The notes under the pieces were generated by a model. That model ran no database searches and had not been told where the DNA came from. It saw nothing but the letters and a program-made list of their open reading frames with translations. From Aquibacillus halophilus (GTDB lineage: Bacteria > Bacillota > Bacilli > Bacillales > Amphibacillaceae), in assembly GCF_009649745.1 (NCBI RefSeq), contig NZ_WJNG01000019.1, positions 1 to 61,920 of the forward strand: a stretch of DNA of 61,920 nucleotides, given 5' to 3'. Position numbers and translations under genes: made by a program. Of this stretch, positions 43,270-56,525 are shown piece after piece. Each line of letters starts with the position of its first letter. The stretch's first letter is position 1.

Positions 43270-43773
43270 TTGCAAAAACATGTTGACCCGAATAAATTAG
43301 ATCTAGAAGAACGCGTTGTAACAATTAATCGTGTAGCTAAAGTTGTAAAAGGTGGACGTCGTTTCCGCTTTGCTGCATTAGTAGTTGTTGGTGATAAAAA
43401 TGGTCACGTTGGTTTTGGTACTGGTAAAGCACAAGAAGTACCAGAGGCAATCAGAAAAGCAATTGATGATGCGAAGAAAAATCTAATAACGGTACCAATC
43501 GTTGGTACGACTATTCCACATGAGATTATTGGTGAATTTGGTGCAGGTAATATCTTAATGAAACCAGCTTCAGAAGGTACTGGAGTAATTGCTGGCGGAC
43601 CTGTCCGTGCAGTACTAGAGCTTGCTGGTGTAGGTGATATTCTTTCTAAGTCATTAGGATCAAACACTCCAATTAACATGGTTCGTGCTACAGTTAGCGG
43701 ACTTAGTAAATTGAAGCGTGCCGAAGAAATAGCTAAACTACGTGGAAAGTCTGTAGAAGAACTGTTAGGATAA
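43270..43773 (+). CDS. rpsE: Ribosomal protein S5
   Basis: 167 aa. TTG start ([16 protein letters not shown]) seven bases after AAAGGAGGG; no ATG fits. The dsRBD-like [22 protein letters not shown] and the S5 fold [18 protein letters not shown] are intact. The loop residues often changed in spectinomycin resistance (VVKGGRR) look wild type. Confidence 0.97.
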   Translation: MQKHVDPNKLDLEERVVTINRVAKVVKGGRRFRFAALVVVGDKNGHVGFGTGKAQEVPEAIRKAIDDAKKNLITVPIVGTTIPHEIIGEFGAGNILMKPASEGTGVIAGGPVRAVLELAGVGDILSKSLGSNTPINMVRATVSGLSKLKRAEEIAKLRGKSVEELLG

Positions 43774-43786
43774 GGAGGGAAATAAT

Positions 43787-43969
43787 ATGGCTAAACAGTT
43801 AGAAATTACCCTCACGCGCAGTGTTATCGGTAGATCGGAAATTCAAAAAGCTACTGTTAAGACTCTTGGATTAAGAAAAATCCGTCAAACAGTAGTCCGT
43901 GAAGATACTCCTGTCGTTCGTGGCATGGTTAATAAAGTATCACACTTAGTAACGGTTAAAGAAGTATAA
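43787..43969 (+). CDS. rpmD: Ribosomal protein L30
   Basis: 60 aa. [27 protein letters not shown] and [16 protein letters not shown] fit L30. SD AAGGAGGG. It lies between rpsE and rplO in the usual order. Confidence 0.96.
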   Translation: MAKQLEITLTRSVIGRSEIQKATVKTLGLRKIRQTVVREDTPVVRGMVNKVSHLVTVKEV

Positions 43970-43999
43970 AAACGAAAGCGCAAAAGAGGAGGTGCTCGC

Positions 44000-44436
44000 A
44001 TGAAACTTCATGAATTGAAGCCATCACAAGCTCGTAAAGAGCGCAATCGTGTAGGTCGAGGAATGTCTTCTGGTAACGGTAAAACTTCAGGACGTGGACA
44101 TAAAGGTCAAAATTCACGTTCTGGTGGAGGAACTCGTCCAGGATTCGAAGGTGGACAAATGCCATTATTTCAGCGTCTACCTAAGCGTGGATTTACTAAT
44201 ATCCACCGCAGAGAATTCGCGATTGTAAATTTAGATGCTTTAAATCGATTTGAAGAAGGTACAGAAGTAACACCTGAACTTCTAATTGAAACAGGTGTAG
44301 TAAGTAAATTAAAAGCTGGCATTAAAGTTCTTGGAAATGGCAATGTTGAAAAGAAACTTACCGTAAAAGCTCACAAGTTCTCTGCTTCAGCTAAAGAGGC
44401 TATTGAAGCAGCGGGCGGTCAAACTGAGGTGATTTA

Positions 44437-44437
<1 letters not shown>
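44000..44437 (+). CDS. rplO: Ribosomal protein L15
   Basis: 145 aa. The extended N-terminus [21 protein letters not shown] (glycine- and arginine-rich) threads into 23S rRNA, and [17 protein letters not shown] is diagnostic. The stop shares one base with the secY start. Confidence 0.97.
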
Positions 44438-47150
<2,713 letters not shown>

Positions 47151-47166
47151 GTGAAGGTGATCGTGG

Positions 47167-47502
47167 TTGAATGATACGGAGTCGAGTCCGCGAATAGGTC
47201 AAGTTGTTCAAATCTTACAGGGACGAGAAGCAGGTCAATTTGCTATTGTCATCCAAATTGTTGATGATCGATTTGTCTTGCTAGCCGATGGAGAAAAAAG
47301 AAAATATGATCGACCGAAGAAAAAAAACAGGCATCATATTGAATTGCTAAATTACATTTCTCCAGAAGTCCAAAACAGCCTTCTAGAAACTGGTCGCGTA
47401 ACAAATGGTAAGTTGCGTTTTGCTATATCAAAATTTGTCAATGAAGTAGTGACTGATTTGAAGAAGGGAGATCAACTCGATGGCGAAAGACGATGCAATT
47501 GA
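47167..47502 (+). CDS. KOW-domain RNA-binding protein (YbzG-like)
   Basis: 111 aa. The N-terminal half is a KOW/L14e-like fold: [35 protein letters not shown] (abbreviated: [15 protein letters not shown]), then [16 protein letters not shown] start follows AAGGTGATCG. Function is not established; its constant place between map and infA in Bacilli suggests a ribosome-linked role. The 3' end overlaps infA by 23 bases in another frame, so the C-terminal residues ([11 protein letters not shown]) are dictated by the infA start region. Confidence 0.8.
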   Translation: MNDTESSPRIGQVVQILQGREAGQFAIVIQIVDDRFVLLADGEKRKYDRPKKKNRHHIELLNYISPEVQNSLLETGRVTNGKLRFAISKFVNEVVTDLKKGDQLDGERRCN

Positions 47503-47698
47503 AGTAGAAGGTACCGTCACTGACACGCTACCTAATGCAATGTTTAAAGTTGAATTAGAGAATGGTCATACCGTTTTAGCTCATGTTTCTGGTAAAATCC
47601 GTATGCATTTTATTCGAATTTTACCTGGAGATAAGGTGACGGTTGAACTTTCCCCTTATGATTTAACAAGAGGTCGTATAACGTACCGATACAAATAA
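47480..47698 (+). CDS. infA: Translation initiation factor IF-1
   Basis: 72 aa, exact family length. OB-fold with [61 protein letters not shown] (abbreviated: [16 protein letters not shown]). It blocks the A site during initiation. The SD AAGGGAG and the ATG lie inside the preceding gene. Confidence 0.98.
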   Translation: MAKDDAIEVEGTVTDTLPNAMFKVELENGHTVLAHVSGKIRMHFIRILPGDKVTVELSPYDLTRGRITYRYK

Positions 47699-47845
<147 letters not shown>

Positions 47846-47869
47846 TTATCAAGGAGGTGCAAGAACTTA

Positions 47870-48235
47870 ATGGCACGTATTTCAGGTATAGATATTCCTC
47901 GTGATAAGCGTGTGGTTATTTCCCTTACTTATGTTTTTGGTATTGGAAAATCAACTGCACAAGAAGTATTAAAAGAAGCTGGTGTTTCTGAGGATACTCG
48001 TGTTCGTGATTTAACAGAAGACGAATTAGCAAATATTCGTCAAGCAATCGAGAAGCATGAGGTCGAAGGTGACCTTCGCCGTGAAGTATCTCTTAACATT
48101 AAACGTCTAATCGAGATCGGCTCATATCGTGGAGTTCGACACCGTAGAGGTTTACCAGTTCGTGGTCAAAAAACTAAAAACAACTCTCGTACTCGTAAAG
48201 GTCCACGTAAAACAATGGCTAACAAGAAAAAATAA
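47870..48235 (+). CDS. rpsM: Ribosomal protein S13
   Basis: 121 aa. [29 protein letters not shown] at the N-terminus and [22 protein letters not shown] in the C-terminal tail, which reaches the P-site tRNA. SD AAGGAGGTG. Confidence 0.98.
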   Translation: MARISGIDIPRDKRVVISLTYVFGIGKSTAQEVLKEAGVSEDTRVRDLTEDELANIRQAIEKHEVEGDLRREVSLNIKRLIEIGSYRGVRHRRGLPVRGQKTKNNSRTRKGPRKTMANKKK

Positions 48236-48258
48236 GTTAAAAGGAGGTTAGTTAATTA

Positions 48259-48648
48259 ATGGCTCGTAAAACAAATACACGTAAACGTCGTGTGAAAAAG
48301 AATATTGACATTGGTATAGCGCATATTCGTTCAACTTTCAACAACACTATTGTTACTGTAACTGATGTTCAAGGTAACGTAATAGCTTGGAGCAGTGCTG
48401 GAGCTCTAGGTTTTAGAGGATCTCGTAAGTCTACTCCTTTCGCTGCACAAATGGCAGCTGAATCAGCTGCAAAATCAGCTATGGAGCATGGTTTGAAAAC
48501 TCTAGAAGTAACTGTTAAAGGCCCTGGTGCCGGACGTGAAGCAGCTATTCGTTCTCTTCAAGCAGCAGGTTTGGAAGTTACAGCGATTGTTGACGTAACT
48601 CCAGTTCCTCACAATGGTTGCCGCCCGCCAAAACGTCGCCGAGTTTAA
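48259..48648 (+). CDS. rpsK: Ribosomal protein S11
   Basis: 129 aa. [41 protein letters not shown] and C-terminal [18 protein letters not shown] are diagnostic. It is a 30S platform protein near the E site. SD AAAGGAGG. Confidence 0.98.
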   Translation: MARKTNTRKRRVKKNIDIGIAHIRSTFNNTIVTVTDVQGNVIAWSSAGALGFRGSRKSTPFAAQMAAESAAKSAMEHGLKTLEVTVKGPGAGREAAIRSLQAAGLEVTAIVDVTPVPHNGCRPPKRRRV

Positions 48649-48664
48649 TTTGTCCGTATATAAT

Positions 48665-48693
48665 TTGTCACCCTGTCTATAATGGGTTATGAT
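48665..48693 (+). promoter_or_regulatory. candidate internal promoter for rpoA
   Basis: TTGTCA, 17-bp spacer, TATGAT, in the unusually long (228-bp) gap between rpsK and rpoA. It would leave a leader of about 175 nt. Confidence 0.6.
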
Positions 48694-48821
48694 AGCTAAA
48701 AGTATTGGGGAACAAAACGCAATCAATAGATTAAAGTTTTGAACACCACAGTCAGCATCGCATATGACAGAAGAATACGAATGCATAGTGCAGAAACGGG
48801 AACTGCCTACCTGAGGGATTT

Positions 48822-48843
48822 CGGTTAGACAAGAGTCTAACCG
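48822..48843 (+). other. hairpin in the rpoA leader
   Basis: Perfect 9-bp stem CGGTTAGAC/GTCTAACCG with an AAGA tetraloop, ending about 15 bases before the SD AAGGAGGG. No T run follows, so it is more likely regulatory or processing than a terminator. Confidence 0.65.
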
Positions 48844-48876
48844 GGGTTTCGACGTTTTGAAGGAGGGTTTTAATTA

Positions 48877-49821
48877 ATGATTGAAATTGAAAAACCAAAG
48901 ATTGAAACGGTTGAGGTTAGCGATGATGGAACTTTTGGTAAATTCGTCGTAGAACCGCTAGAACGTGGATATGGTACTACACTAGGTAACTCCTTGCGTC
49001 GTATCCTTCTATCCTCACTTCCAGGAGCTGCAGTAACATCAGTACAAATTGATGGAGCGCTTCATGAGTTTTCAACGATTGAAGGAGTAGTAGAAGATGT
49101 TACAACTATTATTCTTAATCTTAAAAAACTAGCTCTGAAGATTTATTCTGAAGAAGAGAAGACTCTGGAGATAGATGTTCAGGGAGAAGGAAAAGTTACG
49201 GCCGCTGACATTACGTATGATAGTGATGTAGAGATTTTAAATCCAGATCTTCACATTGCCACTTTAGGTAGCAATGCTAATTTACACATGAAGATTACTG
49301 CAGAACGTGGTCGAGGATACCGACCTGCCGAATCAAACAACCATGATGATCAGCCAATCGGTGTTATTCCTGTTGATTCTATCTTCACTCCAGTATCTAG
49401 AGTTACTTATCAAGTAGAGAATACCCGTGTGGGTCAAGTCGCTAATTTTGATAAATTAACCTTTGATGTATGGACAGATGGAAGCATAAGACCTGAAGAA
49501 GCTATTTCATTAGGAGCAAAAATTTATACTGAGCATTTAAACATTTTCGTTGGATTAACAGACGAGGCTCAACATGCTGAAATTATGATTGAAAAAGAAG
49601 AAGACCAAAAAGAAAAAGTTCTTGAAATGACAATTGAAGAACTTGACTTATCGGTTCGTTCTTACAACTGTCTAAAACGTGCTGGAATCAACACTGTTCA
49701 AGAGCTTGCTCATAAGTCTGAAGAAGATATGATGAAAGTACGTAACCTTGGCCGAAAATCTCTTGAGGAAGTTAAACACAAACTCGAGGATCTTGGATTA
49801 GGTTTACGAAAAGACGATTGA
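48877..49821 (+). CDS. rpoA: DNA-directed RNA polymerase alpha subunit
   Basis: 314 aa. The N-terminal dimerisation domain has [19 protein letters not shown] (abbreviated: [14 protein letters not shown]) and an extended beta'-contact region. The C-terminal domain (from about 245) has [22 protein letters not shown] and [13 protein letters not shown], which bind UP elements and regulators. SD AAGGAGGG. Confidence 0.98.
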   Translation: MIEIEKPKIETVEVSDDGTFGKFVVEPLERGYGTTLGNSLRRILLSSLPGAAVTSVQIDGALHEFSTIEGVVEDVTTIILNLKKLALKIYSEEEKTLEIDVQGEGKVTAADITYDSDVEILNPDLHIATLGSNANLHMKITAERGRGYRPAESNNHDDQPIGVIPVDSIFTPVSRVTYQVENTRVGQVANFDKLTFDVWTDGSIRPEEAISLGAKIYTEHLNIFVGLTDEAQHAEIMIEKEEDQKEKVLEMTIEELDLSVRSYNCLKRAGINTVQELAHKSEEDMMKVRNLGRKSLEEVKHKLEDLGLGLRKDD

Positions 49822-49866
49822 TAGAATAGACACCTTAAGATATTCCGAAAAAGGGAGGGATAATCC

Positions 49867-50220
49867 ATGGCTAGAAAACTAGGTCGTACAACAGACCAAC
49901 GTATGGCGTTACTCCGTAGCCTTGCCACTGACTTGATTATTCATGAACGACTTGAAACAACAGAAGCAAAGGCTAAAGAGCTTCGTTCTGTTGTCGAGAA
50001 AATGATCACACTTGGTAAGCGCGGTGATCTTCATGCGCGTCGTCAAGCAGCATCATTTCTATATAATGCTGAAGCTAATGAAAATGAAGATGTAATACAA
50101 AAATTATTCACTGACATAGCTGCTCGCTATGATGAGCGCCAAGGCGGTTATACTCGCGTTCTTAAATTAGGACCGCGTCGTGGTGACGGAGCGGATATGG
50201 CGATTATTGAGCTAGTTTAA
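49867..50220 (+). CDS. rplQ: Ribosomal protein L17
   Basis: 117 aa. [38 protein letters not shown] (abbreviated: [16 protein letters not shown]) is diagnostic, with C-terminal [32 protein letters not shown]. It is the last gene of the supercluster and is followed by two terminators. Confidence 0.98.
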   Translation: MARKLGRTTDQRMALLRSLATDLIIHERLETTEAKAKELRSVVEKMITLGKRGDLHARRQAASFLYNAEANENEDVIQKLFTDIAARYDERQGGYTRVLKLGPRRGDGADMAIIELV

Positions 50221-50238
50221 TTACGGTTTGATAGCTTG

Positions 50239-50286
50239 AAGGGCAGGACAGAATCTCTTCCGTGAGGTGAATCCCAGCCCTTTTTT
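50239..50286 (+). terminator. supercluster terminator 1
   Basis: Compound stem with outer AAGGGC/GCCC(TT) and inner GGA/TCC, plus CTC/GAG in the apical part, ending in six T. It lies just after rplQ. Confidence 0.8.
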
Positions 50287-50327
50287 GTTCTATCATTAAA
50301 ATAGCGACTATAATATGAACATTAACA

Positions 50328-50361
50328 AAGAGAAACTTGCCAGAGGGCAAGTTTCTCTTTT
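50328..50361 (+). terminator. terminator 2 after rplQ
   Basis: A perfect 14-bp stem AAGAGAAACTTGCC/GGCAAGTTTCTCTT with loop AGAG and a short T tail. It lies only 42 bp after the first terminator; a TATAAT (50309-50314) sits between them. Confidence 0.85.
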
Positions 50362-50865
50362 CAAATTTATTAGAGTTGTTATTATATGATTTATAATAGG
50401 AAAAAGATTTTGAAAAGAATTGGATTATTGTTTTCATTTCTTAATCAAACAAGTTGTGCATTCTGTATTTTATTATTTGAAAATAAGTAGTAAAGGTATT
50501 AGTTATCTTATTTTTATACCCCAATGTTAATTCCTCTAAGAACTGTGATAAAATTAAGTCTCGATTATAATGATAAACCGTTAAATGATAGAGATAAGGT
50601 TTAAATCCTTTCAAGAATAGTATAGTATGTATTTTATTGAGGGAAAACACTTTATGATCGATCGGTGCTACGACCTTATTTCTAAATTTATTTCTTCTGA
50701 TTAGTAAATTTATAATCTTACGTATTTCAAAAAGCACACTTATGATATAGTGGTGCTTTTATGATAAAATGAACTATTTTTATTAAAGAGAGTTAGATAT
50801 TTGAGTTAATATATTATTGCCGGGGAAATATTTTTACTAGTAGAGTTGAGCTGAGGGGGAGACAG
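50362..50865 (+). other. intergenic region before the ECF transporter genes
   Basis: About 500 bp, very AT-rich, with no convincing gene. A stem AAAAGCAC/GTGCTTTT (50730-50760) could act as a terminator in both directions. A 98-codon - strand frame across 50441-50737 begins at a GTG inside this stem with no SD, so I do not call it a gene. I see no clear sigma-A promoter for ecfA1. Confidence 0.5.
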
Positions 50866-51705
50866 ATGAGAGAAAGTTTTATTGAATTTCGTAATGTATC
50901 ATTTCGTTATGGAGAAGAGCAGCCCTGGGTTCTAAAGGATGTAAGTTTTGTTATTTATCCCGATGAATGGGTTGCAATCATAGGACACAATGGTTCAGGT
51001 AAATCGACAATTGCCAAGTTAATCAATGGTTTGCTATTCCCGCAAGAAGGTGAAATATTTGTTGATGGTGTTCATGTTAATCAAGATTCTATTTGGGATG
51101 TAAGAAAGAATGTTGGCATGGTTTTTCAAAACCCTGATAATCAGTTTGTGGGTACTACTGTTAGAGACGATGTTGCATTTGGATTAGAAAATAGAGGGAT
51201 TCCGAGACAAGAGATGATCGACCGAATTAATACAAGTTTAACTGCTGTAGCAATGAATGACTATTTCCTTCACGAACCTCATCGTCTATCTGGGGGGCAA
51301 AAACAAAGGGTTGCAATAGCAAGTATTCTGGCTATATCACCAAAGGTTGTTATTCTAGATGAGGCCACCGCAATGCTAGATCCTAAAGGTAAATTAGAAA
51401 TTATGAGAACAATAACTGAAGTACAAGATAAACTTGACCTAGCCCTTGTAACCATTACTCACGATTTAAACGAAATTACTTTAGCTGATCGTGTAATAGT
51501 AATGAATGAAGGTCAAGTATGGCTAGAAGCAACACCTAGAGAAGTCTTTACAAAAAAAGAAGAGCTGCGTAGAATCGGCCTAGACACGCCATTTATTTCT
51601 AAGTTAGCAGATGAACTAATTTCAATAGGCTTAGTATTTAACAATCACCCGTTAAGTCATGAGGAACTTTTGGAGGAACTATGGACATATCATTCAAAAA
51701 TGTAA
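50866..51705 (+). CDS. ecfA1: ECF transporter ATPase EcfA1 (CbiO-type)
   Basis: 279 aa ABC ATPase. Walker [10 protein letters not shown] (about 40-48), Q-loop QNPDNQFVG, signature [12 protein letters not shown] and Walker [14 protein letters not shown] are all intact. With EcfA2 and EcfT it powers shared vitamin and metal uptake through exchangeable S components encoded elsewhere. SD GAGGGGGAG. It overlaps ecfA2 by 25 bases. Confidence 0.96.
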   Translation: MRESFIEFRNVSFRYGEEQPWVLKDVSFVIYPDEWVAIIGHNGSGKSTIAKLINGLLFPQEGEIFVDGVHVNQDSIWDVRKNVGMVFQNPDNQFVGTTVRDDVAFGLENRGIPRQEMIDRINTSLTAVAMNDYFLHEPHRLSGGQKQRVAIASILAISPKVVILDEATAMLDPKGKLEIMRTITEVQDKLDLALVTITHDLNEITLADRVIVMNEGQVWLEATPREVFTKKEELRRIGLDTPFISKLADELISIGLVFNNHPLSHEELLEELWTYHSKM

Positions 51706-52553
51706 GTTATACCTATCAACCAAATACGCCCTTCGAACATAGAGCTATTCATGGTCTATCCTTTAAAATTTCTTCGGGATCATTTGTTGCAATCGTTGGT
51801 CATACTGGATCAGGGAAATCAACATTAATTCAACATCTAAACGGCTTGCTTCGTCCAACAATTGGACAGGTAACAATAGGTGGATTCCAACTTTCATCAG
51901 AAAAGAAGCTAAAACAAATGAAGGAATTAAGACGTCGGGTGGGAGTAGTTTTTCAATATCCAGAGCATCAATTATTTGAGGAAACTGTCGCAAAAGATAT
52001 TGCGTTTGGTCCTTCTAATTTCGGGGTGGATTCAGAAGAGATTTCGAGGCGTACGCTTGAGGCTATTAAAGCAGTCGGGCTCCCAGAGCCTCTATTAGAA
52101 CGATCACCGTTTGATCTTAGTGGTGGTCAGATGAGAAGAGTTGCAATTGCAGGAGTATTAGCAATGAATCCTGAGGTTTTAGTGTTAGATGAACCTACTG
52201 CTGGATTAGATCCTCGGGGCCAAACAGAAGTAATGGATATGTTTTATCAATTGCACCAACAAAAGCAACTAACTACAATTTTAGTTACTCATAGTATGGA
52301 GGACGCACTTCATTATGCCGATCACGTTATTATATTGGACCATGGCACCAAATACATGGAGGGCAAACCTGAAGAAGTGTTTGTTAAGAAAAAGGAGCTA
52401 AACAAAGTACAGTTAGACGTTCCTGAGGTAATCCAGTTTCTATTTAAAGTGGAAAAAAAGTTTGGGGTGCGCTTGACTTATCATGGTCAGGGTCTAAATG
52501 AAATAGCAAATGAATTACATTCAATAATAAAGGGGGCTGATAGCATTGAATAA
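51681..52553 (+). CDS. ecfA2: ECF transporter ATPase EcfA2 (CbiO-type)
   Basis: 290 aa ABC ATPase, a diverged partner of EcfA1. Walker [10 protein letters not shown] (about 35-43), [20 protein letters not shown], signature [13 protein letters not shown] and Walker [14 protein letters not shown]. The ATG is preceded by GGAGGAAC inside ecfA1. The heterodimer EcfA1-EcfA2 is the group-II ECF form. It overlaps ecfT by eight bases. Confidence 0.96.
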   Translation: MDISFKNVSYTYQPNTPFEHRAIHGLSFKISSGSFVAIVGHTGSGKSTLIQHLNGLLRPTIGQVTIGGFQLSSEKKLKQMKELRRRVGVVFQYPEHQLFEETVAKDIAFGPSNFGVDSEEISRRTLEAIKAVGLPEPLLERSPFDLSGGQMRRVAIAGVLAMNPEVLVLDEPTAGLDPRGQTEVMDMFYQLHQQKQLTTILVTHSMEDALHYADHVIILDHGTKYMEGKPEEVFVKKKELNKVQLDVPEVIQFLFKVEKKFGVRLTYHGQGLNEIANELHSIIKGADSIE

Positions 52554-53343
52554 TGCTTTTATTATTGGTCAGTACGTCCCCGGTGAATCTTTAATACACC
52601 GCTTAGATCCGCGAACAAAAATTATGATTATTTTCTTTTTTGTTATTTTTGTATTCTTTGCTAATTCGGCAGCTAGTTATGGCCTTTTAACGGCGTTTTC
52701 AATTATAAGTGCAATAGTAACTAGAATTAAGCTATCTTATATATTTAAAGGATTAACCCCCGTTTGGTTCCTAATTGTATTTACGTTTTTTCTTCATCTA
52801 ATTGTGACGAGGGAAGGCGAGGTCTTGTTTGAGGTTTTATCTTTCCCAATATACTCTGGAGCAGTTATTCAAGGTTCGGAAATTTCTTTGCGTTTTTTTC
52901 TGTTGATCTTAGTTACCTCGTTACTTACGTTAACAACAAGTCCAATAGAAATTACAGATGCAATTGAAAGTTTGCTACACCCTTTAAAACGGATAAAATT
53001 TCCAGTTCATGAATTAGCATTAATGATGTCAATATCGTTACGTTTCATTCCGACACTGATGCAGGAAACGGAAAAGATCTCAAAAGCACAGGCATCACGA
53101 GGGGTTGATTTTAAAACGGGCCCGATTAAAGATAGAGTCCAAGCGATTGTTCCATTATTAGTTCCTTTGTTTGTTAGTGCTTTTAAACGTGCTGAGGAGC
53201 TTGCAATGGCGATGGAAGCCCGTGGGTACCAAGGTGGAGAGGGAAGAACTAAACTTAGAGAATTAAGGATAGTAAATAGAGATAGATATACCGCACTCCT
53301 ATTTATTTTAATCATTATAGGATTATTTCTTACTCGATCATAA
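52546..53343 (+). CDS. ecfT: ECF transporter transmembrane protein EcfT
   Basis: 265 aa with about five or six membrane segments. [19 protein letters not shown] at the start and the two coupling-helix ARG motifs ([19 protein letters not shown]) that dock into the ATPases. The TTG start lies inside ecfA2 after AAGGGGG. It completes the energising module. Confidence 0.95.
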   Translation: MNNAFIIGQYVPGESLIHRLDPRTKIMIIFFFVIFVFFANSAASYGLLTAFSIISAIVTRIKLSYIFKGLTPVWFLIVFTFFLHLIVTREGEVLFEVLSFPIYSGAVIQGSEISLRFFLLILVTSLLTLTTSPIEITDAIESLLHPLKRIKFPVHELALMMSISLRFIPTLMQETEKISKAQASRGVDFKTGPIKDRVQAIVPLLVPLFVSAFKRAEELAMAMEARGYQGGEGRTKLRELRIVNRDRYTALLFILIIIGLFLTRS

Positions 53344-53360
53344 GAAGAGGTGAACGTCCT

Positions 53361-54107
53361 GTGAATCGTATCAAATGTACAATTAGTTATGATGGCACGC
53401 ATTTTTCAGGATATCAGGTGCAACCAAATGGCAGAACAGTCCAACAAGAGTTTGAAAAAGCTTTATCAAAATTACACAAGGATGAAGTTATTCGAATTAT
53501 TGCTTCTGGTAGAACAGATGCAGGCGTACACGCTAAGGGACAGGTTATCCATTTTGACACATGGCTGAATATCCCAATCAAAAACTGGCCAAGAGCTTTA
53601 AATGCAGTACTTCCTGATGATATACGAGTGATTGATTCAGAAGAAGTAGCCCAGGAATTTCACGCACGTTATAACGTACGTGAAAAAGAATATCGTTACT
53701 TTATCTTAAACAAAAGAGAACACGATGTTTTTACTAGGAACTATACCTGTCATGTTATTAAACAGTTGGATGTAGAGGCGATGATAAGAGCGTGTGAGTC
53801 AATGAAAGGTGAACATGACTTTACTTCTTTTTGTGCAGCAAACTCAGGTGTTAAGGGAGATAAAATTCGAACTATTTATCACGCTACTTGTTATCAGGAA
53901 GGAAATAGAATTGTATTTATAGTAAAAGGAAATGGTTTTTTATATAATATGGTGCGTATTCTGGCAGGCACTCTAATAGAGATTGGCAAGCATGATAGAC
54001 CGATAACTGATATAAAACGCATACTTGATGCAAAAAATCGCGGAGATGCTGGTAGGACAGCACCTGCACAAGGTTTATTTTTGTGGGATGTAGTCTATAA
54101 TAACTAG
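53361..54107 (+). CDS. truA: tRNA pseudouridine(38-40) synthase TruA
   Basis: 248 aa. The catalytic Asp lies in SGRTDAGVHAKGQ (D52 region), with ISYDGTHFSGYQ and NGFLYNMVRILAGTL as family motifs. A GTG start follows AAGAGGTG. It lies between ecfT and rplM, the normal Bacillus order. Confidence 0.96.
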   Translation: MNRIKCTISYDGTHFSGYQVQPNGRTVQQEFEKALSKLHKDEVIRIIASGRTDAGVHAKGQVIHFDTWLNIPIKNWPRALNAVLPDDIRVIDSEEVAQEFHARYNVREKEYRYFILNKREHDVFTRNYTCHVIKQLDVEAMIRACESMKGEHDFTSFCAANSGVKGDKIRTIYHATCYQEGNRIVFIVKGNGFLYNMVRILAGTLIEIGKHDRPITDIKRILDAKNRGDAGRTAPAQGLFLWDVVYNN

Positions 54108-54201
54108 AGTAATAAAATGGTTATCATCTATTTTCATATGACAATGTAACCCTTTAGGTATTATATTTCAAAATACAACGCATCCTGGTGTAACATTTCT
54201 A

Positions 54202-54229
54202 TTGACAAGTTGCACCTATTTGTTATAAG
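54202..54229 (+). promoter_or_regulatory. rplM-rpsI promoter
   Basis: TTGACA, 16-bp spacer, TATAAG, about 170 bp before rplM. Confidence 0.65.
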
Positions 54230-54398
54230 ATGGTCTATGGCAATTTATTTCTATACCACGATTGGCCCCGGAAAGTTAATTCGTGTTAGAATATAGTCAG
54301 AATAGGCTTTTGTGAGCTTTGTACTCGCATGGTTTAGTTAAATTGAATTTGTTGTTGATGAAGAAAATGAATTATTGATATACAGGAGGTTAACAGAT
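54230..54398 (+). promoter_or_regulatory. L13 leader RNA (candidate)
   Basis: The untranslated segment before rplM contains the stem TGTGAG/CTCGCA around CTTTGTA (54311-54329 region), which I recognise as resembling the Bacillus L13 leader. Autoregulation by L13 is the proposed role; I could not test the covariance model. Confidence 0.5.
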
Positions 54399-54836
54399 AT
54401 GCACACAACTTTCATGGCGAATGAAAATAATATTGAGCGCAAGTGGCTTGTTGTTGATGCTGAAGGTCAAACACTAGGTCGTTTGTCTAGTGAGATTGCT
54501 TCAATCCTTCGCGGAAAGCATAAACCAACATATACACCACATGTAGACACTGGTGATCACGTAATCATCATTAATGCTGAAAAAATTGAACTAACTGGAA
54601 ACAAACTAAATGACAAAATGTACTATCGTCATTCAGGTCACCCAGGTGGACTTAAATCACGTAATGCTTTAGAAATGCGTACAAAATATCCTGAACAAAT
54701 GATGGAGCTTACAGTAAAAGGTATGCTTCCAAAGGGAAGTCTTGGACGCCAAATGGCTAAGAAATTACATGTATTTAGAGGACCAGAACATACACACCAA
54801 GCACAAAAACCAGAAGTATATGAACTTCGCGGTTAA
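54399..54836 (+). CDS. rplM: Ribosomal protein L13
   Basis: 145 aa from the ATG at 54399 ([16 protein letters not shown]), nine bases after [32 protein letters not shown] and [23 protein letters not shown] are diagnostic. It is an early 50S assembly protein. It is co-transcribed with rpsI. Confidence 0.97.
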   Translation: MHTTFMANENNIERKWLVVDAEGQTLGRLSSEIASILRGKHKPTYTPHVDTGDHVIIINAEKIELTGNKLNDKMYYRHSGHPGGLKSRNALEMRTKYPEQMMELTVKGMLPKGSLGRQMAKKLHVFRGPEHTHQAQKPEVYELRG

Positions 54837-54856
54837 TTAAAAGGAGGTAACGAATA

Positions 54857-55249
54857 GTGGCACAAGTACAATACTACGGTACCGGACGCCGTAAAAGTTC
54901 AACTGCACGTGTACGTTTAGTTCCAGGTACAGGTCAAATTACTGTAAACAAACGTGACGCGGAAAGCTATTTCCCATATGAAACACTACGTATGATTATT
55001 AAGCAACCTCTTGTTGCAACAGAGACAGAAGGAAGCTATGATTTACTAGTAACTGTAGAAGGTGGAGGATTCACTGGTCAAGCAGGTGCAATCCGCCACG
55101 GAGTTGCTCGTGCATTGCTAGAAGCGGATCCTGAATACCGTGCTACATTGAAGCGCGCTGGATACCTAACTCGTGATTCACGTATGAAAGAGCGTAAGAA
55201 ATACGGTCTTAAAGGCGCTCGTCGTGCACCACAGTTCTCAAAACGTTAA
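54857..55249 (+). CDS. rpsI: Ribosomal protein S9
   Basis: 130 aa. GTG start after [27 protein letters not shown] at the N-terminus and the basic tail [17 protein letters not shown], whose last residues contact P-site tRNA. A strong terminator follows. Confidence 0.98.
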   Translation: MAQVQYYGTGRRKSSTARVRLVPGTGQITVNKRDAESYFPYETLRMIIKQPLVATETEGSYDLLVTVEGGGFTGQAGAIRHGVARALLEADPEYRATLKRAGYLTRDSRMKERKKYGLKGARRAPQFSKR

Positions 55250-55262
55250 TATGTTTATATTT

Positions 55263-55297
55263 AAAGACTCTCAACCAATTGGTTGAGAGTCTTTTCT
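55263..55297 (+). terminator. rplM-rpsI terminator
   Basis: Stem AAAGACTCTCAACC/GGTTGAGAGTCTTT, AATT loop, then T-rich TTCTGTT. Confidence 0.9.
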
Positions 55298-55484
55298 GTT
55301 AAAAAAACCACGATGAATCAAACCTTGATTATCTAAGTTACTTTTTGTTTTGTTGTTTAAGAGATTGCCGTTGGCGATTTAATATTTGACCTCTAATATT
55401 AAAAACTTGTCCTATTTTAGTTATACAGCGAGGATTACTTACATACATGTAACTATAGGAAAACTATTAAAGGGGAGATATTAA

Positions 55485-56291
55485 ATGTATTGTACACAAT
55501 GTGGTTCTACTATTGATAAAAATGCTAGATTTTGTGGTGAATGTGGTGCGAAATTAGGTTCTATTGAGGCTAAAGATGATAGTCGGATGCAGGCGCAAAA
55601 TGATCAGGAATCCTCTGTTCAAGCTGAGATGGTGGTGACTGACGGGGGAATTGAAAATAATGAGTTTCTCGAAAAAGGAAACACAGTTATGCAGAAATTT
55701 TTTGGGTTCGTCTCAAAAAGTGTTAAGGGCCCGATGAAAGCAAGTAGAAAGGTAACTGAGGCTGATTTAATTAGTGTGATTATAATTCATATCCTTTTTG
55801 CTTTAACTCTATCTTTATTTATATACTTTATGTCCAAAAGTTTTTCTAATACGTTCTTCTTTGGACTTGGAGAGATACCATTTATCTTCGTTGTTGTGAC
55901 GTTGTTCTTTTTTATAATTCTGTATCTTGCAGTGTACACAGGGGTTATCTATGGGATAGCAAAAATAATGCGAGTAAAAACAAATTATATACAAGTGATG
56001 GTTCGGTTAGGAGTATTTATTGTTATTCCGGTAGTGTTGATTTTACTTGCTATTCTATTTTATTTTATTTCTGCTACAACGTTCAGTTTTATTCTGTTTG
56101 GAATTGCGGTTTGCTTGTTCTTTGTTTCCAGTTTTTTAACCATTTTTTCTGTAATGGAAGACTCTTCGGTTGGCTTGGATGTCTATTATGGTGTAATTCT
56201 TACCATTATAGCCGTCTCTCTCATTGTATTTATAATAGGTGATAGCATTATGGGTAGTTTTTTTGATCAAATGCTTTTTCAACTACTTTAG
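55485..56291 (+). CDS. Zinc-ribbon membrane protein of unknown function
   Basis: 268 aa. The N-terminus is a zinc ribbon (C3/C6 and C17/C20: CTQC...CGEC). A polar linker rich in Gln, Glu and Asp follows (25-60), then about five hydrophobic segments from residue 95 to the end. The ribbon is cytosolic by the positive-inside rule. Such proteins are common in Bacilli, but no function is known to me. SD AGGGGAG. It is monocistronic and sits where B. subtilis has other small genes between rpsI and cwlD. Confidence 0.75.
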   Translation: MYCTQCGSTIDKNARFCGECGAKLGSIEAKDDSRMQAQNDQESSVQAEMVVTDGGIENNEFLEKGNTVMQKFFGFVSKSVKGPMKASRKVTEADLISVIIIHILFALTLSLFIYFMSKSFSNTFFFGLGEIPFIFVVVTLFFFIILYLAVYTGVIYGIAKIMRVKTNYIQVMVRLGVFIVIPVVLILLAILFYFISATTFSFILFGIAVCLFFVSSFLTIFSVMEDSSVGLDVYYGVILTIIAVSLIVFIIGDSIMGSFFDQMLFQLL

Positions 56292-56525
56292 TTTCCATAT
56301 AACTTAGATTGTTAGTAGATTTCGACAAATACATTTTTACTATTAGTTTCACTGTTATAGATAAAGGTTGTATCCTGAAACTCTAATTGGTAATCCCAAA
56401 CTTTTGTTCAATTAAAGTATATAGCAATTTATAAAATTGTACCTTTCGTCAATTTGAAAGGATGGCTGATTGTAAAATCTCAATAGTTCAAGTGATTCCA
56501 TTTCATTTATGAGCACAACAAACTA

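Noticed and set aside
50204-50437. 77-codon - strand frame after rplQ
   Set aside because: Runs through two strong terminators and the rplQ end; no SD and no protein-like motifs.
50441-50737. 98-codon - strand frame between rplQ and ecfA1
   Set aside because: Starts at a GTG inside a terminator-like stem, has no SD, and its composition follows the AT-rich DNA.
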